Source of the DNA: Bactericera cockerelli
Lineage: Eukaryota > Arthropoda > Insecta > Hemiptera > Triozidae
Direction: 5' to 3'
Assembly: GCA_024516035.1 (NCBI GenBank)
Contig: CM044967.1
Location: 12,761,592 to 12,825,591 of the forward strand
Length of the DNA stretch: 64,000 nucleotides
A program made the position numbers and the translations under genes. Of this stretch, positions 1-11,065 are shown one piece after another (position 1 is the stretch's first letter; each line of letters begins with the position of its first letter). The notes beneath the pieces were generated by a model that was not told where the DNA came from, did no database searches, and was given only the letters and a program-made list of their open reading frames with translations.

Positions 1-359
1 CGTTAGACGAGTGCTATCTCGCTTCCTTTTATCATTTCAATATTTAATATTTAATTCTATCCAGGAGTAGTCGAACACTTGTGAATGTTTCTTCATCCTG
101 ACGCGCAGTCTGTTATCTGTATATCCTGAGGCGGAGGCTTCACTGGCCAAAACCGTATGAAAGAGCTAATTATGGTTTCAACAGAGGAAGTGAGAAAACA
201 GTAGCAGCCCTTTTCTGAAATGTCTTTCAAATTTATGGTGGTTTAACCAGGAAAACCATTGAGGTATTTATCTTGAGTTGGAAGAGTGGCTGAATGTGAG
301 TTCCAGCATGTTGATTGGGAGACCGGCATGTACCTTGGTTGTGGTGTTGTGGTATGATT
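1..359. other. No feature recognised
   Basis: There is no supported coding region or clear repeat. The part from about 260 to 359 may belong to the SINE-related repeat that follows, but the match is weak. Confidence 0.3.
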
Positions 360-766
360 GTCATCTGACCTGGTTGTAGTGTTTTCAGTGAAACCCTTAC
401 AATGTACACTACTAATGAGATCTATAATAATAATAATAGAAAATCTTATAAGGGCAAAGTTTTATAAGTGAAGCTATTAAGCCCAGAACTATTTGGTTCT
501 AGGCTTAATAGCTTTTGATTCTATATTTGGTTTATTTCTATTTGCTTTTAAAAATCTGATTTGACATAATCAGGACGTGGATTTTACCCTCCATTCGCTA
601 GGAATCGTACCAGCTACCCATATTAACCTCACTCAGCATGGGTAATAGGGCCGAAATGCCAGCATTAATTTTCGGTTGAAAAACTCTCCCCCCAACATCA
701 GGGAATCGAACTCGAGATCTCTGGACTACGCGGGCAGTAGTCACACAACCGTTACACCACGGAGTT
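360..766 (-). repeat. SINE-D copy (tRNA-derived), interrupted
   Basis: Read on the minus strand, this begins with a tRNA-like head (box A region near TCCGTGG...GGTTGTG, box B near GAGTTCGATTCCC), then the body with GGTGAGGTTAAT and a segment resembling GAATGGAGGGTAAAA, and ends in the AACCAGGTCAGAT tail seen in the full copy at 26641-26968. An extra block (about 425-560), including the snap-back hairpin at 471-514, separates body from tail. Confidence 0.7.
471..514. repeat. Snap-back inverted repeat inside SINE-D copy
   Basis: AAGCTATTAAGCC and AGAAC pair with GTTCT and GGCTTAATAGCTT around a 6-base loop, with a single mismatch. The full SINE-D copy at 26641 lacks this block, so it was gained after SINE insertion. 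Confidence 0.7.
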
Positions 767-915
767 CTGGATTGTGTAGTGGTATGGAAGTAGTAATCTC
801 GTAAGCAGTATACAACGGGTTCAAGCGCTAGCAGGCCCGAAATTTTTTACTATAGTCCACCGCGTCGCCAGAATTGGATCAAAATAACAAAAAACATCTT
901 TTGATCATAAACTTA

Positions 916-2036
916 TAAGTTAGCTCTTAGCCCTCTTTGTAACTTCTCTTTCTATGAAATGAACAAATGTATTGAAGAATTGGGATTAAACAAACAACAG
1001 CTCGAAGAAGCAATGCAAAGAAGAAAGACAAAACCATCAACTATAATGAGAGAACATTTAAGAAAAAAAGAATATGAAAATTGGTGTGCTTTGACTCAAA
1101 GGGGGATGGGAGTTGAAATTTTCAAGGAATGCCTTACATCTAACCATCTCATTGTAAACAAAGATGGTTTAAACCAATTCTGAATGGGTTACATCCTTAA
1201 AGATGGCGTGTAATGTTGTTCCTGTACGATCCATCCCTGGCAGAAGCTCAAGTACTCCTCAGTGCAGAAGATGCAATACTGAGAGAGAAACCCTTGCCCA
1301 TGTACTTGGCTCCTGTCATGTTGGTGACCTGCTCCGGAACTCAAGACACCACGAAATCAGAAAAATCATTGCAAAGGAACTGCGAAAACAAGGTTGGCAG
1401 GTGCAAGAAGACATTCATTGTGTGGCTGATGATGGTTCCAACCGGAGAGTGGATATCCTGTGCTGGAAAGGAGACAAAGGTTTTATTATTGATCCAACAG
1501 TGCGCACAGAAAAGTCATGTAACCAAGCCAAAGAAGTGGATGAGGAGAAAAAGTCAATTTATGAACCCTGTGTACCCTATTTTAAAGAAAATTTTAACAT
1601 AAAAGAAATCAAAGTGATCGGATTGCTGATTGGTGCACGAGGTGCAATGACGAGTTTTTTTGAAGAGTTCAGAAAAAATTTTAACCTTCCGAAATCCATT
1701 TTAAAAGAAATAACGACATCAACAGTTAGAGGTACTTGCAAGATTATCCATAACCATCTCTATAAAAACAACACCTGAACAAAACATCAAAAAAAAAGAA
1801 GAAAAAAAAAAAAAAAAATGTAAAAAAGAAATTCATCCACCATATTTAATGTCCAAAATCACCATACTATGTAACTACTGTGGTTATAGGCAAACATCAT
1901 GAGATTCGTTGTTGATTAAATAATAAAAAAAAAAAATTAAAATTATTTGTAGGTAATGGAAGTAATAATAACATTCCTTTGAATATATCAAAATTTCTAA
2001 CTTAGCTCTTAGCCCTCCTCGTAACTTTCTCTTATT
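916..2036. repeat. Near-direct repeats flanking the R2-like fragment
   Basis: A segment of about 38 bases centred on TAGCTCTTAGCCCTC occurs just upstream of the R2-like frame (about 918-957) and again downstream of its A-rich tail (about 2000-2036) with a handful of differences. This is either an unusually long, diverged target-site duplication or part of a host repeat into which the element inserted. Confidence 0.45.
959..1778 (+). pseudogene. 5'-truncated, frameshifted R2-type non-LTR retrotransposon protein (C-terminal zinc knuckle and restriction-like endonuclease)
   Basis: Two overlapping-region frames make one broken protein. The first (959-1183, 74 residues) ends at a TGA. The second (1203-1778, 191 residues, frame shifted by +1) continues it. 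The second frame shows a zinc knuckle, CRRC-x8-H-x4-C (residues 21-38), directly followed by a region with RRVDILC and FIIDPTVR (Asp84 and Asp97 of that frame), the arrangement of the PD-(D/E)XK restriction-like endonuclease at the C-terminus of R2-group elements. That enzyme nicks target DNA to prime reverse transcription. The tail reads KVIGLLIGARGAM...FNLPKSILKEI and stops at 1778, close to an A-rich tract (1787-1829) that fits the element's 3' end. The reverse transcriptase and N-terminal zinc fingers are absent (full proteins are about 1000 residues or more), so this is a dead fragment. It could alternatively be a related RLE-bearing clade rather than R2 itself. Confidence 0.82.
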
Positions 2037-2341
2037 TTTTTGAAGTTATTCTCTTTCTTTCAAATTTTCAGTCATTGTTTATAAATATTTATAAAATTTG
2101 CACATTCAAGTAAAATTTCGTTTGTCTTAATTCAATTCATAATCTGAAAAATAGTATTTATTGATTTTTTTCTTGAATAAACATTCTTACCTTGTACATA
2201 AATTACCTAATGAAACAAATAATTTTTTTATTTCTACATTTGCGACAAATCACAAGTTCAATGTAAGTTCATGACTTAATTATTTTACTGAAGATTCTTA
2301 TTTTTATGTTTTATTATTTACCTATAGTTGTTTTAATTTGT
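1787..2341. other. A-rich tail and unassigned AT-rich DNA
   Basis: Several runs of A (near 1790-1820 and 1924-1936) follow the R2-like fragment. The remainder up to the next SINE is AT-rich and shows no recognised gene or element apart from the flanking repeat. Confidence 0.4.
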
Positions 2342-2447
2342 GGTGTCACAATAATTACACAAACTTATTTATACCCGATGCTTTGGACTCGAACCACCGA
2401 CCTCCAGGTTACGAGTCCGCCGCGTTATCGACCGAGCCACAGAGGTT
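2342..2447 (-). repeat. SINE-C copy, partial
   Basis: On the minus strand there is a tRNA-like head with GATAACGCGGCGGACTCG and a GGTTCGAGTCC box B, and the outer part of the body matches TGTGATATCACAACT-type sequence. It is the same family as 36071-36210 and is 5'-degraded. Confidence 0.65.
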
Positions 2448-5170
2448 ATGCACTACATATACCCACTATAATTTGCAGAGGTATCCACATACAGTGACAA
2501 ACTTAACCATAAATTTCATCTTTAGTGGATGCACCAAAGTCACCATTTCATTCAAAAATATGCTTAAGAAACTACAATTTCAGTGGATGCGCCTTTTCTC
2601 TTTTCACTTAATACCCCTTAAAAACCATTTTCAATTTTGGTTTAGTATTCTGTGGTATTTTTGTAAAGTATAGAAAAGTATTCTGACCTGAAAAAAAAAT
2701 ATAGTACCTACTAATTGTACATTGTACTAGAACACTATGCCTCGAAGTCGATCTCTAAATGGAACTAAAATATTCCTTGAAAAAAAAAAAACGAATTTTC
2801 AGTGGACGCATGGTATTTTTTTTCACCCTAGATGGGTTCATTTCTATTATAATCGAGGTACTGCATAAAACAGGATAATGAATTTAAGTAATAAAATATG
2901 TTTACATTTTTCCGACCAATTTTTTAGATCAGTTTCAAAAATAATAAAATAATTCCAGCAGCGATGTAAAAATGAAGAAATTCTTCTCCGCGCTCAGTAT
3001 ATCTTGGAGAAGAATTCGGAGACACAACTCGCTAGGAGCAATGGAAGCAAGTATAAACATAAATCGTTGATTGGTGTAAATAAACCACGCCTAGTTTCCC
3101 ATGTTCCACCAATGGTTGAGTTCCTATAATTAATTACGGCTAATGTTAGCTCCGTGCTAGCGCTCGATGTAATTATTTAATGTTTACCCTAAAGTTATTT
3201 CATTATTGAGTTTTTCCGACTGATTAAAGTAGATAATGTTATGACCAGTAAGTACCTATCAGATATAATGTAATGACCGACATATCTTGGCTGGGGAGTT
3301 TTAAACCCAATTCTTTGATGGTTTCTCGGTAGGTAGTCAGAACGGATGCGGAAAAGGGTTGCTTGCTTGATTTGGATACTCAGTGGCAACATTTAGGAGA
3401 AAGCATGCATAAATAGGTAATTTATTGGATTCTCTTGACCCTCTATATTAGATGCTAGCGTGCAAAGAATATTATATTAAAAAGTGTCTCAGTATACTAG
3501 AGTTTAGGAAGCTTTCAAAATGAGCGCAAAATTTCCTTTGAAATGTTTGAATTTGTGCTGAATTTTGAATGTAAAGTGTTGCGAAGCAATGTTTTAGTCA
3601 ATGAGAGTGATCTCATTTGATTTTTTAGGAAGAAGCATGAAAAGTTTCGCAAAGTTTTGGAACAAAATATTGCGCTCAGGGAAATCCGTAATGTTCCACA
3701 AACAATCTCTTGTAATTACGCTTTCTCAGACATGCATAAGGACTCTGACGGCATTCTTCTAATTATAGAATCAGTAAAATATAAATAAGAGTTATCGAGG
3801 ACCTATTACATGAGAAAAAATATCCCGGACATTCATCTTGAAAAAATGTTAAAATATAAGGATGATAGATACTTAAATGTAGTATATACTCACTTCATTA
3901 TTCAATAAACATATACAATTAACTTGTATCGTTGTTTTTGTGCAAGGACAATAATTTTTTAAGTAATCGATCCATCTCGTTAAAGATAACTTATAGTACA
4001 AGCTGTCTTTTCATATACATTCTCATAATATGGTTGGCGCTTTAAATTGAATAAGCATGTTTCATGTAAGCTTTAGGCTACTTAAAAGTACTGGAGAATA
4101 TCAAGACTTTAATCATGTCATGACTTTTCTAAACGCTCTTTCTTTACGTGTTCATGTGTCATATTATATTATAGAGCGGAAAAAGATATTGTAAACGAAA
4201 AACTCCAAGTTTTACTCTCATAGATATTTTTAGCTTTTAAAGCAATTTTATCAGAAATTTTGACAGTTTTGATAAAGGGGTTTGTGTGCAAGTTGGCCAT
4301 GCATGTTTGTATGAAGTATTAAAACAAAAGTTGTTTCATTATTCAAATTTATTTTTTTTAGTGATTTATTGCACTAGGTTTGATTACGAATCAAAGCATG
4401 CACTCTCTCCTTTTTAAAAATAACTATAAAAAACTAAAAGAGAACTTGTTTAATTTATACGTGAATAAGACTTAATCAATAGATTAGATAAGGTAGTCTC
4501 AGTTCTGTTTATGATTACATTACAGTAGTTGTTTTGATGCCTTTAGTATTATAATGTGACTTATCAAAGAAATATAATTTAAGTGCTGCACCCGAGTTAC
4601 GGCCCCGAGGCATGGCCCTCTATATTTATTTTTCCTAACCCTACTCTATATACACAATCAGGCACTTTCCGTCATTGTTCGGGCATGAATTTATCACCAC
4701 CGAATTTATGCTCGTACATAATTTGTAAAAATGCTGCAATAGTGAAAACACACACCAAACTAGTAATAAAACTACCAAACTATGTTACTTTCTCCAATTT
4801 CTTGTTAATTTTATATCAAATGTGAATCATAATTATCGAACTGTCGCAAACAAAAGAATTTTACTTACTTCTAAAGATAGTTTAAAGGAAGTACTATAGA
4901 TGTATACCTGGTATACTGTTTGTTCAAGCAAAACAATAGCTATATATATCTCGTATATGCATCAGTATTGATTTTCCCAGCTAATCAAATGAATGGGATA
5001 GAACATTGAACCGGAACTATAGATTTAGTCATCTGGATACAGAAGTTAGACGAGTTAAACATGGAAAATCTTCTTTTCCTTATTTTGCTGCCTGGTTGAT
5101 TTTATACAATCAAATTAGTATAGAATCCTTTTACTCATCATATGCTTACTGTTCTGTCTCTAATATTTAC
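2448..5170. other. AT-rich DNA, essentially unannotated
   Basis: No coding region was recognised. The short frames here have no domain features. A segment at 4585-4700 (CCCGAGTTACGGCC, GAGGCATGGCC, CCTAACCCTACTCTA) closely matches 13207-13330 and resembles the 3' part of the small Helitrons described at 27777 and 32158. Confidence 0.4.
4585..4700 (-). mobile_element. Fragment sharing a Helitron 3'-like motif (copy 1)
   Basis: It carries the GAGGCATGGCC motif also found next to the ends of the Helitrons at 27777-28015 and 32158-32387, followed by a block shared with 13207-13330. The terminal CTAG is not preserved, so assignment rests on the shared motif only. Confidence 0.35.
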
Positions 5171-5172
5171 TA

Positions 5173-5240
5173 CAGTGGAACCTGGATATAAGAGAACTCA
5201 AGGGACCGGAATTTTTCTCTCTTATAAATCCAGGTTTCTA
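5173..5240. mobile_element. pogo/Tigger-like short foldback fragment
   Basis: CAGTGGAACCTGGATATAAG at the left is mirrored by CTTATAAATCCAGGTTT at the right. The sequence resembles the terminal inverted repeats of pogo/Tigger-type elements and the copies at 38544 and 41689. Confidence 0.5.
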
Positions 5241-5686
5241 TCATTGAGGCTTTATAGAAAAAATTCTTCAATTCTCGTTCATATTTGAATAATTGAACAG
5301 AGAAATACACTATCAACAGTATCCACTCAGATATCGCTTTGTTATTTTCTTTTTGTAAAATTTTAAGTGGGTTAAAAAAAGTGTTTCAGTCAAGTACCGA
5401 TAGTTGCTTCTTGAAATGGGTTTTAAATGAAGAAGAAAACATCTTTCCTGTTGATTTCAAAAGATAATAAGTCACTTGTCCTGTCCAACCTGACCAATCT
5501 CCACAATTTAAAAGGCTTTTTGGATAGTTATAATAATTATACTATCACTTTTGCATGAGTACTCGAGAATTTTACATAAAATTAAACTAAATCAGTGAAA
5601 TTTAATCATAAAATGTTAGTAATGACGAGATTATTGACAAAATCGGGATCACAAGTTAGAGTCGCAACTTAATCTTCCCCATTTAA

Positions 5687-6204
5687 CCCTTTGACGCCGA
5701 GCGTGTCGTTTTCGACACAGGTACTTTGACATTCAATAATTATTCACTAGAATACAGTATCATTATCGTTTCAGTGTGAAACAGTTCCTTGACTTCTTAT
5801 CTTCAAATCTATCCAGCGCGATTTTTGAATTGTTTTGTTTACATTTCTAAATTTTCATTTGTTGCTGAGATTTCGAGAGTGCATCATCGCATGGAGTTTT
5901 GCCGACTTTGGCAAGTTATTTCTTGTGTTTCCTGGTCGATTATTTTACGATGAAAAAATGAAAAAATTAATAGAGGTAGCTAATATGCTTATTAACATAT
6001 AGTTTTAAAGAAAATTGTAATAATTTTCTACATTCTTGTTCCTTTAAAGCCCGGTGTGTCGTTTTCGACACGGATTCATAACTTTTTACCGGTAAAAGCT
6101 AGAAAGCTGAAACCAACGCCAAAAGTCTTTGAAAACCATCAGGATGAAAGAAAAGTTGGTTGCGATTTTTTTCCCCCGGCCAAATTAATTCCGGCGTCAA
6201 AGGG
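5687..6204. mobile_element. piggyBac-like MITE with TTAA target duplication
   Basis: TTAA at 5683-5686 and 6205-6208 flank a 518-bp element with terminal inverted repeats CCCTTTGACGCCG / CGGCGTCAAAGGG. TTAA duplication with CCC-starting ends is the signature of the piggyBac superfamily. Two copies of the palindrome GTGTCGTTTTCGACAC lie inside, near 5703 and 6057. There is no transposase, so it is non-autonomous. Confidence 0.85.
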
Positions 6205-6239
6205 TTAAAACAATACGCAAAATAGATACTTAAGTCCAC

Positions 6240-6520
6240 ATCATTATCATAGGGTGGTGTCATCGTGAACGATGATAGCCAGACAGTGGAGGAATGACTC
6301 AGCACTCCTACCACTGTCTTTACAAGGATACTAATAATTGACAAGGGCCCCCAGAACCAAGCCAATGCTGATGGTCTACTCCCTGTTATTAGTCCTAAAA
6401 CCAGACTGCTGGTCTACTCCCTGGTATTAGACCCCCAGCCAGACTGCTGGTCTACTCCCTGTTTATAGTTCCCCAGCAAGACTGCTGGTCTACTCCCTGT
6501 TTATAGTCCCCCAGCCAGAC
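6240..6520. repeat. Dispersed repeat with a four-copy 38-bp tandem array
   Basis: Four units of TGCTGGTCTACTCCCTG... with a period of 38 occupy 6366-6520. The preceding part (ATCGTGAACGATGATAGCC, CAGTGGAGGAATGACTCAG) recurs in the opposite orientation at 63123-63285 with only one unit. Confidence 0.75.
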
Positions 6521-6525
6521 TTAAG

Positions 6526-6567
6526 TCCACAACTCCACATAGGCATTACAAAAACGTCTATTAAATC
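6526..6567. mobile_element. End fragment of the AATTAATAGAC MITE family
   Basis: It matches the right end of the MITE at 6848-6988 (GCATTACAAAAACGTCTATT), with nothing of the left end. Confidence 0.5.
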
Positions 6568-6847
6568 CGCATCTTAAAAGAAAATCCAATCACCAGAGAG
6601 AATGTCTCATTTGAAAGCGGATTCAAAATCTGAAACCGACGATGAACCAGCAAGAACCTCTCGCTTGATTGAAACAGATCAATCCGAGCAAGACATAGAT
6701 AAATTAATTTACTGCCTGTCTTACCTTCTAATGCTTGATTGAGCACTGACTGGTGGTTTGGCATTTTGGTTATTTGGATTGCACCCAACATCATTAGATT
6801 GGTTGCGTAAGTTGCGTTCATCTCTTGGCTCATAATTCTTTGAACTT
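6568..6847. other. No feature recognised
   Basis: This lies between two pieces of the AATTAATAGAC MITE family. A short minus-strand frame is present but has no identifiable domain. Confidence 0.3.
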
Positions 6848-6988
6848 TTAGGACGGAATTAATAGACTACATCAATAACTTAAGTCGTTAATTGGTAAGT
6901 GTCGGTTTTCCCTATCTTACACAGTACGCAATCCGTGACTTAGCGCCACAGAGGTATTACAAAAACGTCTATTAATAGGGACTGAAAT
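6848..6988. mobile_element. Small MITE, AATTAATAGAC family, copy 1
   Basis: The left end, TTAGGACGGAATTAATAGAC, is mirrored by GTCTATTAAT at the right. The interior, CCCTATCTTACACAGTACGC, is shared with copies at 43184 and 48187. Confidence 0.7.
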
Positions 6989-7102
6989 AGACGCCATTCC
7001 AGGAGGTAGGGATTTAAGTCTTCTTCTTTCACTTTGCCTTTTCCCAAACCTACTTGGGGTCGGCGTTTGTTCCATGAATCCTTTCCTTCCATATCTTTCT
7101 AT

Positions 7103-7358
7103 TTAGCGCGTCCTCCTGTCTCAGCGCGTCCTCTTTTCTCAGCGCGTCCTCTTTTCTCAGCGCGTCCTCTTTTCTCAGCGCATCCTCTTTTCTCAGCGCA
7201 TCCTCTTTTCTCAGCGCATCCTCTTTTCTCAGCGCGTCCTCTTTTCTCAGCGCGTCCTCTTTTCTCAGCGCATCCTCTTTTCTCAGCGCATCCTCTTTTC
7301 TCAGCGCGTCCTCTTTTCTCAGGGCGTCCTCTTTTCTCAGCGCGTCCTCTTTTCTCGT
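7103..7358. repeat. 18-bp minisatellite, about 14 units
   Basis: The unit TCTCAGCGCGTCCTCTTT is repeated in register. Units differ mainly by GCGCGTC versus GCGCATC, a transition at a CpG. Because 18 is a multiple of three, a frame stays open across the array (SARPLF repeats), but nothing else suggests a gene. Confidence 0.85.
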
Positions 7359-8580
7359 CCGAGGTTAGGATTTAAGTAATTGCTGAAAATTTAGTTAGGT
7401 ACTTCGAAATAATTTGAGTTGAGAATATGGCTGCACAATTGATCCTGCATGTGACTCCTGATGTGAGTTCTGTGGATCTATTGGGTTGTGTGGACTTGGA
7501 ACAAACGGGATTTTCGATTTTCTTCAACTAACCTGATTATCTGACGTAGTATTTTCTCCAAATCTTGGATCCAACGACGTTTCTTTGTGTGGTTGTCCAT
7601 TTTTTAGAATCATTTTATAAATCTTCGATTCATTTTTATCGTTTTTTAAGTTGAGCAAGGGTCAAGTTCTTCCTCTCTCACTTTGCCTTTTCCCAATCTA
7701 ATAATTAGGGTAGGTACTGTTCAATCTTTTTCTCATGGTTGAAGTTGGTTGCTTATGGCACTTTTACTTTACATACACATATATTTAACGATTTGTGCCC
7801 TTCCTAACGCCAACCCAATTATGGGCACCAATGGTTTGCGTTTTTGTGAAGACTTTAATATTAAATTGAGCCTGGCAAAGATGAAGGCAACATTTCTGTT
7901 TAAAAAAGTATCTTTTATATTACCTTCTTGACACAAAAATCTTCAATTCTCAAGAATTTCTGAAATTTCCAAAATTCCAACACAATTTCAAACTTCGCCT
8001 TTAGATCGTGTTAAAAAAACCATCGTCAAAAACTGGTGCTATCTAAAGATCTTGTTAGCCAATGCATGAACCAATCAAATATGTTTGCCACAAAACAGCC
8101 TATTATCATCAGCAAATTCATTTCACATAAACACAAGAAATATTACAGGAATCATACTCAATTGTTCTCTAAGATATCAGATCTTGCATCTTTTACTTAA
8201 TAGGCTACTTAGCAGTGAATCTTCATTATTGTTATAATAATTATGTATGTACGTATAATACCTAATTGTAACTATATAATAGGATCAGTTATTATAGTGG
8301 TAATTATTACCTTTGAATATATTTTTGTGATCATTATTATATTGATAATTATAATTACTCATTATAAGTATTAGTAATTAAGAACTGAACTTATTCTTCT
8401 TGTTGTTATGCTTGTATAGTGCCATCATTTAACCTGTGAATTAGCACGTGGGATGGGGTCCTAACAGTTTCCATAAGTAATAACCACCTCTGATTTACTT
8501 TCACATTACCAGTGGCGATGTGCATCTGATATGAGCCATTGTAGATTATGCATTTTTCAATTTGAAGGCAAAAAGCGTCG
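7359..8580. other. Unassigned AT-rich DNA
   Basis: CTCACTTTGCCTTTTCCCAA near 7676 repeats the sequence immediately left of the minisatellite (near 7027), so the array sits inside a small duplicated segment. I recognise nothing else here. Confidence 0.35.
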
Positions 8581-8750
8581 GTCCCGGTAGTTCAGTGATC
8601 AAGGCGTCTTCATTGGTCTGGTAATCCAGAGTTCGCCGGTTCGAAACCCAGCTAGAACGTGACAAGTTATCCTACCATTTGGGATTTTGACTAAGTATAA
8701 TAATTGTAATATCTTGAGCTCAGTGCTGGAAAAAAATATTAGTCCTATTC
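8581..8750 (+). repeat. SINE-B copy
   Basis: There is a tRNA-like head, GTCCCGGTAGTTCAGTG, with box B GGTTCGAAACCC, then the body TGACAAGTTATCC and a degraded tail with TTAGTCCTATTCG. It is the same family as 18977-19173. Confidence 0.7.
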
Positions 8751-8756
8751 GATCCA

Positions 8757-8885
8757 TGATCACTTTCGTGATATCACAACTATACTCAAACAAACGCTTC
8801 TAAATTTTTACCGAAATAGGGACTCAAACCACCGACCTCCATGTTACAGTCCAACGCCTTATTGATGAAGCTACTGAGGTCGGTA
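8757..8885 (-). repeat. SINE-C copy
   Basis: On the minus strand the head (ACCGACCTCAGTAGCTTCAT) with box B is followed by the GTGATATCACGAAAGTGAT 3' part. It abuts the SINE-B copy tail to tail. Confidence 0.75.
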
Positions 8886-9876
8886 ATATGATATTATCAT
8901 ATCTTGCATAACTTCTCACTTTTCTGTTTTACCTGATGTTAGGTAAATGTATGTTTCACAGTTTTGAATATCGTAACTCCACAATTGCGGTGAAAATTAT
9001 CATTTTTGTCTATTATGATTTATGAGGTGATAATAAGCGCGCATAGTAAAATTTGGGATTTTCCTAGTATGACGGAAAACTGTTTGTATAAGGACCACAT
9101 TACATAAAAGAATTAAAACAAAGAAAAGGCAGACACTTCACGAGTCCTAGTTTAAACCAATCACAGTCCACTAAAGTTCAACTTGCACTAAAGTTTAACT
9201 TGAGTCACAGTCTGGCCTCTGTCTGGCTTATTATCTTATATGTAAACCCATCTTGTAATTGAGCCCTTGGAAATGCCAGGAGCCTATAGACATTAGCTCT
9301 ATTAGGCGTCCATATAATCCTTCCACCCCTGTGAGACAGCTATCTGTGCCTACTTCACGGATTTTTATTATTCTATCCTCGCGTCCACGCCACTGGTCCC
9401 TGGAACAATGGCTAGATTGGAAACCAGGTCCGGGAGATTGGTAAGCAGCGAGCAATGGGGATGCGGTAATTAAAGAGAAAAACAGTAACTGGAGCTTACC
9501 AATCACCATTCTTCTCTGCTTAAAGTAATCAACAGTCGAGTGAGTCGAGTCTTATTAAAAACATTCTGGACTTAACTTATCAGATCTGAATTCACAATGA
9601 GGGAACCTGGCGGTAATTACCCACCTCATGTTGAATGGTGAATGGCTAATTTATGCGGAGATTACTCCTCAAACAATTCTTAGCTTATATTTAATGGTAA
9701 AAAAACTCACATAGATTTTACTCACAAGTGTAACCTAGGTCTCTTTTAGAAAATGTTGTTAATAATGAACAATTAGCCTAACTATCAAAAGTATTAGGTA
9801 CTAGTTTTAGCTAGCGTCGATCTATCTATCAATCTATCTTTATAGTCATACACATCAGTACAGACTACAGCTAGCG
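8886..9876. other. Unassigned DNA with a dispersed repeat
   Basis: 9262-9345 (AGACATTAGC then GGCGTCCATATAATCC) matches 53508-53560 in inverted orientation. A motif, ACTTCTCACTTTTCTGTTT, lies near 8909. The two overlapping short frames at 9231-9509 are not supported as genes. Confidence 0.4.
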
Positions 9877-10085
9877 TCGATGGCACATTGAATACACCAG
9901 TTCTCATTCAGTCACTGAAGTTGAGCAACGTCCAGCGAGGCTAGGAATTAGATGAGTGACCATTCAAATTCGAATCCTCGTGATGCTGGATATTCCCGGG
10001 CCCACTCAGGCTGGGTGAGGTTAATTTGAGTTGCTGGTTTGTGAGTTTCCAGCGAATGGAGGGTAAAACCCCGTCTTGATTAGAA
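9877..10085 (+). repeat. SINE-F copy
   Basis: The 5' part (TTGAGCAACGTCCAGCGAGG, AAATTCGAATCC) differs from SINE-D, but the body (CAGGCTGGGTGAGGTTAAT, CAGCGAATGGAGGGTAAAAC) is the same. Copies of this arrangement are at 32566-32716 and 34480-34690. Confidence 0.65.
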
Positions 10086-11065
10086 AAACCAATACTTTGA
10101 CCTGTACAACGTTCTTCTGTACAGCAAAATTGTGCATTTCTAGATCGAAATTTTACTTCATGAAGGCAAGCGTAATCTCTTATAGACAGTCAAAACAGAA
10201 AAGTGAGAAGTTGTGATACAATACTATAATTAATTATCACTATTATAACAGGTGTGTAGGAGGTCCCTCCAAGTAGCCATACTGGCTATCCCTCACTTGT
10301 AAGTTTTCGAAGTTTATCCATCCGCCATTACAAGTACGCTGCCTGCACTTTTAACATCGTCGAAAAAGTGTGTATGAATAAGGTTGTACTAGAATATTGT
10401 TAGCATAATTTCAAGAGGTTTAGGATTTGACCTCCGTAATTTTTATTTTTATATATGTTTTGAAACTGATAATATTATTATTATTATTTCATTATTATTT
10501 TGTTTTATTATTCATATTTTCAATACGCTTGTGAATAAACAGAAAAATGGAACGTTTCCTGCATGCTGCTTTGCTGCGAACACTTGGCTGAAATTTATTA
10601 CATTATTTAGATATTTCCATAATACATTTAATGCAAATTCAGCTTACCTACTTACGTTAACTTTTGTGTTATTTATTACCTACGTTTGCTTTAAATTTCG
10701 TGGGGAAAATCGCTACTGGCTTTCTTGAATTACTTTAAGAGGACGTAAAACATTGAGAATACGCAAGAAAATTTTCTTTCTGATTTTGAAAAGAATTGAC
10801 CGAATGCAATGCTTTCTATGAATTTTATTACAGGTAAAAGATAAAAGTAAATAGAAAGTAAAAAGTTTTAGAAAGTCCATGAAAAATGGCGCTTTAGTCC
10901 AGGCATATTCAAATTTTGAAGTGTTCTATTTAAAAGGAAACAGTGTTAAAACTTTCATTTACTTTATGGATTCGGATCTTTAGTCTTCATGTTTAGAATT
11001 TATGCTTTACTTAAAACATGACTATATTGAGTGATGAAGGTGCTATAAATTTTCTTCCCTCCGTA
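10086..11065. other. Unassigned AT-rich DNA
   Basis: It contains an inverted copy of the CTTCTCACTTTTCTGTTTT motif near 10190-10213. A 65-codon frame at 10531-10728 is hydrophobic but has no recognisable family and no splice context. Confidence 0.35.

Noticed and set aside
7034..7375. 113-codon frame with SARPLF repeats
   Set aside because: The frame is open only because the minisatellite unit is 18 bp. There is no domain, splice context or codon bias to support a gene.
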